A program made the position numbers and the translations under genes. 64,000 nucleotides of DNA from Pteria penguin (Eukaryota; Mollusca; Bivalvia; Pterioida; Pteriidae), in NCBI GenBank assembly GCA_035048485.1, contig CM068588.1, positions 1,240,001 to 1,304,000 on the forward strand. The letters are read 5' to 3'. Every line of letters begins with the position of its first letter. Within the stretch, counting starts at the first letter, position 1. The notes under the pieces were generated by a model. The model did no database searches and was not told the DNA's origin. It saw only the letters and a program-made list of their open reading frames with translations. Of the stretch, positions 36,201-46,185 are shown in pieces.

Positions 36201-39200
36201 AGTTGAGCTATAAAATGATTCATCAGTCACATCTTCACTTCATAGTTCTCAGTACAGGTCTGTGAAGATTTTCATCATTTAAATCAATAAGGTAATTTAA
36301 TCGAGCCTCTCAGAAGGGCTGGTAAAGAATACAGTATAGTGTCCAGGTGTTTTGGAGAAATTGCACAAAACACAGTGGGAAAAGCATCCAAAGTGATGGT
36401 GGGAATTAAGGTGGAAATTTACCTGTGCTCTGTTAAATTCACAGTGTATTGTGTAATTCTTTAATACGGAATATCGCAACTACAATAACATCAACATACA
36501 CACGCACTTTGTGATTGTTATGACGTCATATCATTATCACGTAAGTTGCCCATATAAAAGAGCCCACATAGAGAACAATACATTTGGTAGGTGACTAAAT
36601 ACAAACCGTGACGGATTTTAGTGGTTGCGATACTCCGTATTTACGCCTTGATGTGGCCTACTGTGGAGGTTGAAAAAATTACAAAAAACACCTGGACTGT
36701 ACCTACATGTAGACATAATGGCATTCTAATGCTTTATCAAATTTATTCATTCAAAGAAGATATATATTCCATTCCATCCACACAGATTTACAGGTGCTTT
36801 AAACGTTCAGTTCTGGGAACATGGATGAAAAGAGAAGAAATAACAACAAATGACTTACCTCCGCTCTTGCTTTGAGTGATGCAGACGTATCATTCATTAC
36901 AATCAGTAGCTGGGACTTTATATCTTCAAACAAATCTTCCGCCTCTAAGCCGAGCTGTATACAAAGCAGACTGAGACAACGAGCCGCCAGTCCCTGCTCC
37001 TCCCCCTTCCCTCGCTTCAAACATTTTAACAGGCTGTCACTCAATGTTAACTTCCTATAAATCATAAGATGAAACAGAAACATGATTGCTGGTAAAATGA
37101 CAAAACTTGTCTTTTAATATTACCTCCCTCAGAAATACATTTAAACCAGAGGATTCCAGATAAAGCACAAAATAATAGCAAAATGCTGTCCTCTATCTAT
37201 TCACCAGGATATACTGAGCTGATACATATTAAGTTAATTTGTATTTTTTCATAAAACGGACGAGAGAAATGTAGCACAGAGGCATATCGTTTTTTTAGCT
37301 TCTAATTTTCCACAACCTTTGATTCACCTCTTCATCCAATGTTATTCTTCCAGAGTATAACTGTTTGAGAGAAGTTAAATGTATTGGTTTGTCTGTGTTT
37401 TGTTTTCAATGTAATGTATGATGTCACGTTAATATAGAACCAAGTTCAGCATGGACATGTGTTAAATATGCAAGATCACAAATACTCATTCCGTTCATGT
37501 TCTGTGTTTAAGTCACCTACCAAATCTATTGTTCTAAACTGAGGCAGATTTTCTGCCCCACTGGAGAACAAAAGAATGGTGTGTATAAAAGCACGAGTCA
37601 AAACAGTCAATCAGTAATCACAATCTTGCATATTGGAAATAAAAAATGCATGGAAATCATGCAATTACATTTTCTGACTAAAAAAAATTACATATTCCTC
37701 AAAAGATAAGAATAATTACAAGTTTTAGATTTATTCATCATGTACTCTCTTTGAAAAAGAAGTAACCTTAATTCAATTTCTTTTATTTTCATGATGTATT
37801 ATGACTGGAAAGTGATGCAGAAGCTTTATTCACCAACCTATCTATGAGAAAGTCAAAGATGTACTTCTTTGATAATGCCTTGCATACTCCTTCAATAGCT
37901 TTCTTTCTGCCTTGAGCACTGTGAAATAAAAGTATGTTGAGTAATTCTTACTTTATGCTTTGTAAATGTAGCAGTCATTATTAGATTAGGTCTCCCCACC
38001 CCACCCCACCATAGGAAAGTTATGTATTACCCCATTACAAGGCAGCCCAAAGCCTCTTAGAACTGTGCCAAAGTCATGACACTTAGATATTGATTATACA
38101 TGTAAGCAGATACACGAAAAGAATGCAGTGATTCTATTGAAAACTGCGGGGTTTGTCACTCCTGATTGGATAAAAAATTTTGTAACTGATAAGAAATTTG
38201 TAGTTTAACTTTATATTTCATTTCCTGGACTGGCAAATATTTCAAAAGGACTGACAATAGGGAAAAATTTCAACATCTCCAAAGGTTAATATATTTGCCT
38301 TTAACCTTTTCTTTTCTTGTATTTCTTCAGTGTTACCTTTTCTGTAATACACCCTCTATGCAATCCTTCAATTTGTCTTCAAAATTTTCCTGAGCCGTTG
38401 TTTCATCAACCCCACCATCAGCTCCTACAATCAAATGTGAAACTTTACTAAAGAGATAATACTTAAAAATAACACAACAAACGATCATTGGAGAATTCCA
38501 CACGTCACATGGGGATAAATCTGCAAATATAGTTTGTGTTTTTCAATAATATCACATTTTTTTCTCTTAATAATACATGTAAATTAGAGTTCACCATATA
38601 TCGGTGGTATATTTGTACATGCACTTATCTTATCATCTTATTCATGAAATGAAAGTATGAATCTCTGGTGCATTAGTCAAAGCAGAGTTACTGTTCTTGG
38701 GCGATACTGATTTTGAAGAGTATGACCTGAATATGTGCAATACTGAAAAAACATTGTATCTTATGATTTCAGAAGAACTACACAATGCTGGTTTCTGAAG
38801 GTTTCATTATACTTGGGCTTATGTACCACAAAGATCACCTAAGGCATAATATTATGATAATTATTTAAACCACTTATTGAGAACAATCATACATAAATCT
38901 CATATACATTGTAGATTCAAACTAGACAGAGCAGTCTCTAAAATTTCACAATACATTCAATAGTCCTCATTAAATATCAGTAAGCACATATATCAAGATT
39001 TAAGTTTAACTACAAAGCTACAAAGCATAAAGCTTTCCACTTTGTTTCCATCATTTTTCTTGACTACAATGTAGCTTACTTGCTACATGTATATCAAATC
39101 TCTTAACTCCTCATTTTCATGTCCCTTCCTTTCTTACCCTGTATTTTGAGTTAAGACAAGGATTATTACCTTCCTCTGTAAGGCTACCTAGACTTGGATC

Positions 39201-41547
39201 ATCTGATAACACACTGGCTGTGCTCCAGTTCTCGGGAGCTTCATCGTCACTTGGAGGAAGAGATTCCTGTCCAGCCTTTGTCTTCCCACCTTCAATTATT
39301 GTTTACATGTAGTTTTACATTCAGGAAACAACAAACACAACTTAAGCATCAATTAAACATTACAAATGGTATTATTTCTATCAATTCAATGTTTACATAT
39401 TAGTTTGCATTACACCCAGATTAATTCATTGAGCAATAGGATTGCAATGCCTGCTTGCTGCAGGAACTCAAATTTTGACCTAGAGAACAGAATCGTCAGG
39501 AGCGGGGAACTTTTCTGTGCCATTGTTAACTGTGACATAAGACCTCAACTTCAGTCTCATTTCAAGAACAGAAACATCAGGGTTCTCACTAGGGTTCTGA
39601 AATGGTGAGTCCTGGGACTCACCACTTTTGAAAATGGTGAGTCCCACCAAAATTTGGTGAGTCCCAATCTAAAAATGATGAGTCCCGAAGTAAACTTCAA
39701 TATATATAGTTTTTTTTTTGTCTTGTTAGTTGTATATGTATATTATCTGTCTTTCATGCTAATTATGTGAATTAAATGTCAATAAATTTTATAGTTTTGT
39801 TGTTTAAGCATGAAAAGCAGATAATGTACACATGATGTATTCAAAGCTCAATGTGTTCTACAATATCTCTTCTGTTAACTTCAACATAAGGCATGTTGGC
39901 ATTAATAAATTTACCGATTGTAACCCAAATTATGATTGACCCATGCCGTCGTTGCAATTTTGCAGTAACAGCTAATTTTAATAATCAGAAACATATATAC
40001 ACATATATCTCTGTAATAATGACCCGTACAAACCGCGGAAGTCTTTAAGTATCATTAATATATTCAAGTGCGTTGAACTTAATTAATAGTAAGGCAATTT
40101 GAGGTTCAAATAAATCATTACATATTCTGATGGCTAAACACATGCTTTTGTCCACTATTCTGAGATTCTTTAAACCCCCTATCAACTATAACTCATAAAA
40201 CAAATCATCTTGTGTAGATGACCCTGAAATGTCAACACATTCAATCCTTTTTGTCCAGCGCGTGCCGATTAGACAGTGGCAATCCAGGATATAGAGAACA
40301 TGCTAACATTTGCACTGTTTACATCTGTAAAGACATCGCAATTTCTTTCAGATTTTCATCACTAGTGAAACTTACTGTGAAAAGAGACTCGTAATTCTTT
40401 TTTAAATATCAGTGGCGGATCCAGGATTTCCGAAAAGGGGGACCCAAATGGGTATTAGCCAAACTTCTCAGACATTTTTGGTGCAAAATCTGGATTTTTA
40501 CAAGTAAATTCCCGCCTACACATGTACAATGAGGTCTTCAATTCACCCTTATTCACTGTTAGTTCTACAATTAGTGCGTTCAACTGTCCGCCGGCGGCAT
40601 CATGGGCATGTAGTAGGGTCGAGTGGACAATTTATACTGCCGCCTACGGACTGCCCGAAGCGTTATCTCCCGCGGTTAATACAAATCAATTAATACACGG
40701 CTTACTCGGCGACACAGCACAATGTCATAAATTTATTAGCCGCGTGCGGGAGTAACAGGGACGCGTCCCGGGGACTCACCACTTTTGTAAATCGTGCGTC
40801 CCGGCCGATTTTGACGCGTCAGGGACGCAAATACGCGCGTTAACGAGATCCCTGAAACATGCAATACTGTAATTATGTGCGGAAGCAAAAGATGACTAAT
40901 CACCTTAGAGAAATGCTTTCAAAAAGTTGGGTACAGAATTGAATAGTACATTAAATATGTATGTACATGTACAGCAATAATCATGTACTTTGTAATTGAT
41001 CAACAACTTTTAAAAAATAACTATGAAATCAGAATTCTGATAACATATGCATATAGGTGTACAAACTATTGTTCTGTAATTTGTTTAATCTCTAAACCTT
41101 TGAACAAACTAAAGAAGGAGAGGTGTTCAACATTCAGGAAATGACAGAATGTTAGAATTTGCCACCACTCAATACTAAGGAAAGAATGTTTAAAGGTTTC
41201 CTTTTTTTATTCTAAACCATCATAATATTAAGGACTTGATATAGCAAACCCCCCCCCCCTTTTTTTTCACAAGTGATAATGACTAATCAATCCGACATTG
41301 CATTGTAATGGCGTGCATATGGTAAAAAGAAATTTAGATACAGTAACACCATATAAAATATACAGTAACTATATCAACATTATTGAAAACATGAATGTCA
41401 GTAAGTTGAATTCCTCAGTTCCCAAATCAATAATGTTTGTGGATGTCCTTAGTGCTGTGTTGTGTTTACCACAAAGTAATCCCCACTTTCCGCGCCGCCA
41501 TGTGGATCACGCGTGGCAAACTCACCCTTGTTTTTCTTTTTAGGCAT
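27290..41547 (-). CDS. IFRD1/2: Interferon-related developmental regulator (IFRD1/IFRD2 orthologue)
   Basis: Complete, 12 coding exons, listed 5' to 3' on the minus strand: 41547-41526, 39289-39170, 38424-38337, 37918-37838, 37054-36859, 36133-36083, 35447-35269, 33387-33279, 30925-30791, 29161-29033, 28207-28118, 27379-27290. All phases fit: 1290 bases, 429 residues plus stop, close to the roughly 440-450 of human IFRD proteins. It starts MPKKKNK and ends KARTKARSKHRDKRS plus a short tail. Family-typical blocks seen are LCIQLG, ALTGWNLLLSIAP, VDLRITAGETLAL, HRAKKDRKQQRSSFRD, VIRDVFDLGPP and AAFKARTKARSK. The family are alpha-helical, HEAT/armadillo-like nuclear/cytoplasmic proteins linked to transcriptional co-regulation and to ribosome hibernation. 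The exon 30925-30791 donor is GC. The gene is divergent from the HEXIM gene. Confidence 0.95.
28263..28534 (-). mobile_element. tRNA-derived SINE in IFRD intron
   Basis: Same family as 23344-23615 and in the same (minus) orientation, thus sense to IFRD. It has the GATTGATTAATTGATT tail, the ACGTATATGGTCACAGCATC body and a diverged tRNA-like head. It lies 56 bases upstream of exon 28207-28118. Confidence 0.7.
29998..30152 (-). mobile_element. tRNA-derived SINE, second type
   Basis: On the minus strand, the head is TTGGTGTAGTGGTTAAGTGC (box A) and GGTTTGAATCCC (box B), followed by a short body ending in an ACCAACCAATC tail. Its body differs from the 23344 type. Confidence 0.55.
31008..32125 (+). 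mobile_element. CTTCG-hairpin dispersed element, copy 1, with expanded 5' minisatellite
   Basis: The 3' part (31905-32125) matches the element at 51821-54127 (ATGTCCCACTT segments, CTTCG-loop terminal hairpin). Its 5' 50-base segment (ACTAGAGCTGTCCTAACGGG...) is amplified about 18 times at 31008-31905. It lies in the IFRD intron before exon 30925-30791, with the array end only about 80 bases from that exon. Confidence 0.8.
32880..33268. repeat. Minisatellite of ACTTCTAGTAACATTAT units
   Basis: About 20 short units (15-17 bases, often in pairs of about 30) with CTTCTAGAAG and CTTCTAGTAAC variants. The array ends about 10 bases from the splice donor of IFRD exon 33387-33279. Confidence 0.9.
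33360..33925 (-). repeat. 58 bp minisatellite built from an IFRD intron/exon junction
   Basis: The unit (minus strand) is roughly GATTATTTAACTTTCAATCA, then TATAGGGAGGATGGCCGACC, then TGCTGTAATCATAGC. The first copy overlaps the real 3' splice site and first ~25 bases of exon 33387-33279. About nine further copies follow upstream in the intron, most nearly identical. Confidence 0.9.
34418..35228. mobile_element. DNA transposon (TA target site) with CCGTATTTACTCGAATATAA ends
   Basis: The left end CCGTATTTACTCGAATATAA pairs with the right end, which on the minus strand reads CTGTATTTACTCAAATATAA. TA flanks both sides. GCGTATTATAC motifs recur inside. No transposase frame is visible, so it is non-autonomous. 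It hosts the nested element at 34693-35014. Confidence 0.75.
34693..35014. mobile_element. Nested 322 bp MITE, CAGGGATCACTCTGG ends
   Basis: Perfect 15-base inverted ends CAGGGATCACTCTGG / CCAGAGTGATCCCTG with the direct flanks CATTT on each side. It is inserted inside the TA-site element 34418-35228. Confidence 0.75.
35537..35690 (+). mobile_element. SINE with tRNA-like head carrying a CAT anticodon loop
   Basis: The head reads CAGTGTGGTTAAATGGATGA, with anticodon arm CTTGG-CTCATAA-CCAAG and T arm GGGTTCGACTCCC. It is followed by the GATGAGACAGTAAAAACC body shared with the 23344 SINE. It lies upstream of IFRD exon 35447-35269, in the intron and antisense. It is not a functional tRNA gene, since the acceptor stem does not close convincingly. 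Confidence 0.65.
36464..36640 (+). mobile_element. Harbinger-like MITE, copy A (177 bp, TTA TSD)
   Basis: Terminal inverted repeats ATACGGAATATCGCAAC / GTTGCGATACTCCGTAT (16 of 17 pair), flanked by TTA on both sides. It contains ATGACGTCAT near 36519-36528. A partial relative lies at about 37505-37640. It lies in an IFRD intron. Confidence 0.85.
39578..40854. mobile_element. 1.28 kb element with GAGTCC-rich ends and 6 bp TSD
   Basis: Starts CAGGGTTCTCACTAGG and ends ACGAGATCCCTG, with AAACAT flanking both sides (39572-39577 and 40855-40860). Both ends carry GGACTCACCACTTTTG-type repeats. A ~100 bp piece (40412-40510, AGTGGCGGATCCAGGATTTC) recurs at 18318-18420. It lies in the first IFRD intron. 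No transposase is visible. Confidence 0.7.
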
Positions 41548-42035
41548 TCTATTATCTTAAGTGTCGTATTGATGAATAAGTATTTAAAGTCTCTCTACAC
41601 AAAGGCATACGTATAAAACAATCCCAAATAAAGATTTCAAGATTCCTTATAAGTCTCAATTCCCCTCGCCTCATGGTCAACTCCAAAAGCGTAATATATT
41701 GCACAAGGCAATCACGTTCATTTCTATTTCTGGAAACGTGGCCTTGACATTTTTCACTCGCAGTCGATCCAATCTGTGTTACTAGCACGCTCAAAACCAT
41801 AACTATAAAACACACAAATAACCAAGATACATCGCTATTGTGACGTTTGTGTCGTATTGCTGTCGTAATGCCAACAGGTGTCACGTGATATAGAAGAAAA
41901 CAAAACCAGTGGAAACGTCGTCAAAACGCATTTCCCAAACAGAAGCGAAGTGGTACACGTAACGAAGAGAGAATATTCTATTTAATCTATTAATAAATGT
42001 ACTTACAGTCTTCTGAGTTTAGAAACTTTAGAAAG
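41548..42035. promoter_or_regulatory. Bidirectional promoter interval between IFRD and HEXIM genes
   Basis: The two start codons (41547 minus, 42036 plus) are 488 bases apart and point away from each other, so this interval must hold both promoters and both 5' UTRs. I see no clear TATA box. A CpG-containing patch with a GCCGCCATG motif (YY1-like) lies just inside IFRD intron 1, around 41490-41515. The interval also contains a 110-codon open frame on the minus strand that ends four bases before the IFRD start (see findings). Confidence 0.6.
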
Positions 42036-42800
42036 ATGGAATTTAATACAGTAGAGAAAGAAGAGAAGAGCGAATTTCCCAAAAATCATGGCAAAATCAA
42101 GAAAAGAACAAGACGTGGTAAGAAGAAATCTATGAAGCACGAATATCGTAATCTGATAACTGAAGTCAAATTTGATGATGAGATAAGTATGTTAAATGAT
42201 TTAGACATGATTAACACACAATGGAATGGTACCAACAATTCTATAATTAGAGAAAGAAGGAGTAAGAGCAGGAACTCCCGCCAAATAAGATGTCTTCGTC
42301 CCCGCCACAGTCCCAAAGCGCCTCATAATTCGAACCAGTTTCTGATGGACGATCAATCAAGGTACAGCAATACTTATCTCAAGTTTGATTCCCCAGACCC
42401 GTTTGGAGAGCGTATGTCATATGACTGTGTGATGGATACGACCCCAGAGCTTTACCTCAATGATAGGGACCACAGTGAAAATATCAGTTTTTATGGCGAT
42501 GAATCAGATACTAAGAAATTCATGGAAAAAGATTTTGAAGAAGAATACCAACAGGTCAAATTTGAAGCATTATTGAATATGTCGAAATCAGATCTTTCAG
42601 AAAGGCTTCTAGAACTAGAAAAACTCACAGAAAGTCTTGAAAAAGAGTTGGAAATTTCATCATCCCATATAGCAAAGAATTCACAGGATTTAAAAGCTAC
42701 AGTGGAATGTGTTTCAATATCTGATAAAATGTGTAAAGAAATTGAGGACTTAAAGAAGGAAAATGCTCATCTACAACATTTATTGAATTTGAGAAATTAA
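42036..42800 (+). CDS. HEXIM1: HEXIM homologue (7SK RNA-dependent P-TEFb regulator)
   Basis: Single-exon gene, as human HEXIM1 is. I prefer the ATG at 42036 (AAAGATGG, strong context; 254 residues) over the in-frame ATG at 41997, which has poor context and precedes an acceptor-like TTACAG. HEXIM proteins bind 7SK RNA and, as dimers, hold P-TEFb (CDK9/cyclin T) inactive in the nucleus. Seen here, in 254-residue numbering: a basic arginine-rich stretch at about 20-35 (KIKKRTRRGKKK); APHNSNQFLMDD at about 95-106, matching the APYNTTQFLMDD block of vertebrates; an acidic linker; then FMEKDFEEEYQQ and NMSKSDLSERLLELEKL, matching the cyclin T-binding region; and a C-terminal coiled coil to the end. 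The PYNT motif is changed to PHNS. Confidence 0.92.
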   Translation: MEFNTVEKEEKSEFPKNHGKIKKRTRRGKKKSMKHEYRNLITEVKFDDEISMLNDLDMINTQWNGTNNSIIRERRSKSRNSRQIRCLRPRHSPKAPHNSNQFLMDDQSRYSNTYLKFDSPDPFGERMSYDCVMDTTPELYLNDRDHSENISFYGDESDTKKFMEKDFEEEYQQVKFEALLNMSKSDLSERLLELEKLTESLEKELEISSSHIAKNSQDLKATVECVSISDKMCKEIEDLKKENAHLQHLLNLRN

Positions 42801-43868
42801 TTCAGCTTGGGTTTAATTTCAACTTAAATATTGTATCATATTCAGTGAGATGGACAGAGTATTAATTCATATTCTTTATAAATAGAAAAAAATATTGGAA
42901 GAACAAGTTCACATGATTTGTACAAGTAATAACAGTTTAGATATTGAAACATGTAAATGTTTTATGATATTGAACATATGAATAATGAAATGTTACTGAA
43001 AAAAAATATTATGAATATTTTGAATTAAAAAGTAAAAAGCAATATAAATCAAAGAAGAGAAATAATATTCAAATTGTAATTCATAGGAGTAAGATATGAT
43101 AGATAATGTAAAAATGTATATAACAATGTTTTTAAATTGTAATCTTCATTTATGTTGATGCACCAATATGGCGCATATTTTATCAGATTAAAAAAAATTG
43201 TGCTTTTATGAAACTTTGTGTAGTTAATTTTGAATCTGAGACTAATGCTGAATTTTCCATTTCAGTGTGTAGAGACAAACTGCTTTGAAAGCGAGCTCCT
43301 GTGAGCCTGTTGTTCTGAGCCTAGCAGTCGATGAGAGCTCTCCTAAGCTCATTCGAGCCTCTTGGTTCAGACAGCTGTCTGAAAGGTGAATACCTTACTA
43401 TTTTGTGTCTCACACCTGCATATATATATATATATAAAAAAAATATACATTCAGTCGTTTTATAGTGTGGGTGAAACTTGCCAGTACTTTACAGTTAACA
43501 GGACATACATGTATTTCAAGTAAGTAATACAAGTTTAAAGAGATTGATATTCATTCATCTATTCTATGGGTCTGGTGAGTTTCACAAACACTATTTTCAT
43601 ATGTACATGGACAGATCCAACATGTTTTGAAAGGAGGGGAGGGGGGTTCCCCTCTGGTGTTGAAATATTTCTAAGGAAAATCATCACAAATCCTCCTAAA
43701 TGACATTTTTGAGAGTAAAATTTGATATATAAGGCAAAGTTCAAACCCTGATACCCCCTCTGGATCAGCACATGTATATATTTTATTATATAATGCTCCT
43801 TGTACTTCAGCCTATCATCCTGCAGTAGGAAGTAATCTGCATATCATACAAACATCATGTGATTTAAC

Positions 43869-43874
43869 AATAAA
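43869..43874 (+). terminator. Candidate poly(A) signal AATAAA for HEXIM
   Basis: This is the first exact plus-strand AATAAA I noticed after the HEXIM stop, about 1.07 kb downstream. ATTAAA variants occur near 43024 and 43182 and may be used instead. The interval 42801-45680 is AT-rich and holds no other gene that I can see. It includes a decayed copy (about 45065-45225) of the element at 39578-40854. Confidence 0.3.
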
Positions 43875-45683
43875 GTTATTTGTGGAGTATTCAGAGGCCA
43901 TTTGAATCTAGTTTATAGGGAGCCACTTAAATACTGGTAGAGCATCAACTATATACAATACACTTGTATCAGTTCGTGTTTCACATCATTGATCAGGAAG
44001 TAAAACTTAGTTCCGTAGGTGCATGAGTAATCTGAAGGAAAAGGAACTGCTTTCACATCCTGAGATGTATATGTGTAGGTGTATTCAGTAATTAAATTTG
44101 CAGAAATTTATAAATATAATCCTGCACTAGTAAATTGAGTAATAGCATCACAACAATTAAACAAATGATAGACATTTCTTATTTTGAGTCAAGGACAAAA
44201 TTTGTCAAATACTTGCAAGTAAATTGTTGAGATTGGTTTTGCTCATTTTACTAGTGTGTGTTAGCATTTGTACAAGTCCACTACCGACTGAATACATTTT
44301 AAAAGAGCTAATTTACTTTCATTGACGAAATTTGATTAGAAAATATTTCTGCTTTTGTTGGTCTTCAAGGATCTCTCCACCATGTTTTAATATCATCAGT
44401 CTTAACAATACTGGGAAGTTGCGCTGTACTGCATCCAAGTAAGAGCAATTTACCCACGACTGAGACTAAATGCAGAGACCTGACATAAGCTTGATATTAT
44501 CATTTTCTTCCAGTTTCATAATCATCATTTGTCATCCACTTGATTTGTAGAGATTTTACCAAAACAATCTCAAGCCAAATACATATACATGTACTCAAAT
44601 TGCAATGTCAGAAATTTGTAATACTTTAAAGTCATTATTCAAGTAACCACTTAACTTGTAAGAAAAGTATTTTTTCAAAACCTTTTGGTTTCCTACATTG
44701 AAACTGTGAAAAGTGAATGTCTGGCATCAAAGAAAAGTTAAGCCCAAAACAGATTAAGTGGAAGAAATGTAAATAAATCTTTTCATTTTGGACATAGTTT
44801 TATGTTTTGAGCATAATTGAAAAGTGTACTTTTTTTTTCTTTTCTTTTTTTTTCTTCAAAATCCAAATAATGTGTAAATAGTAACGAGAAAGATTTTGAA
44901 GTCATCAATCAAACAACTAATATTTCAACTCGGTGAGCTTGGAATTTGGGTATTTGTGGCAACCAGACAACTGCTGATTTTGAACGCTTTTAAAAATAGT
45001 GCAAATTTTAATTCAGCTAGGAGGACTTATTTATCAAAGAAGGCTAAAAAGAGAATTCTACGAATCGGGTTCTAACTAGACCCAAGACAATATGAGTCCC
45101 ATTAGAGTCTTGGGACTCATTTTCATTACAAATGTTAAGGAAAATACAAATTTTGGCGAGTCCCAAACCCATTTTGGTGAGTCCAGGACTCATCTAGGTG
45201 AGTTAATGGGAACACTGTGAGATGATACAGTAAGATTTGAAAATTTTTCCCTCATAGAAAAAATTTTACAAGCAATAAATTTCTTGAAAATTTCATCAAG
45301 TTTTAACTTTTATTTCTCTGTAAATATCAAATACGTTTTGAAAATTAAATTGTGAATTGATGAAAAACTATGCATTTATCAATTGAGCTTAATTGTAAGT
45401 TTAAGGGAAAACTTAACTTGGAATTTTACTTAAATAGTCACCAGATACATCATTTCTAGTACATGTAGTACAAGCACTGCAGTGTAACTCTCCTCATTTT
45501 ACGGATTTCAATGTACCATGATCTTAACTGATATGAAAAGTGAAAGTGACAATAGTTTTTCATACTTTTATTTCAATGAAATAATTTAAATAATTAATTA
45601 ATATATTTGATAAACACTGAAATATCATAATCTCCACATCTTTAAATTTAAATATTCTTTGTCATTTTGCCACATTATAGAAA

Positions 45684-45689
45684 TTTATT
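45684..45689 (-). terminator. Candidate poly(A) signal for HAUS7
   Basis: Minus-strand AATAAA about 500 bases below the HAUS7 stop. The HEXIM and HAUS7 genes converge, leaving under 3.4 kb between their stop codons. Confidence 0.4.
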
Positions 45690-46185
45690 GTCAATGGCAT
45701 TGCTACAAGACAACAAACTTTCACATGCTACCCAGCATTTTCGCAAACAACATGATGATCTGCCAACATCATTACGCTACAAATTACTACTCCAAGCGTA
45801 GTTTAGCCACTAACTTTGCATTATCCAGGATTTCGGTTATTGTGTCACGACTACCCGTCTTCTTTTGTGTGTTCAAGGTCGAGTTTACCACTTACACAAT
45901 CGCCTTAAAACATTAGTTCTATCCTCTCTAAAAGAATATACATTTGTAACTTGTTGTACATCATATTCTTATGTTTAGAGAGTTTACTACTAATTTGTAC
46001 GGAAATTTTCAGAGCTTGCCGGTACTGTCATCGTCTTGAATCCAACCTGCTTGCTGACCTACTGAGCATCTCTTAAGATAAAGAATCTCACAGCCACCAT
46101 GAGATGATTTTTTCTGTGCAGACTTGTATCCATGGAGGAGATGAAGTGGATAATGTGTAGCCAAGCAACAGTGTCTTCCGACAGT

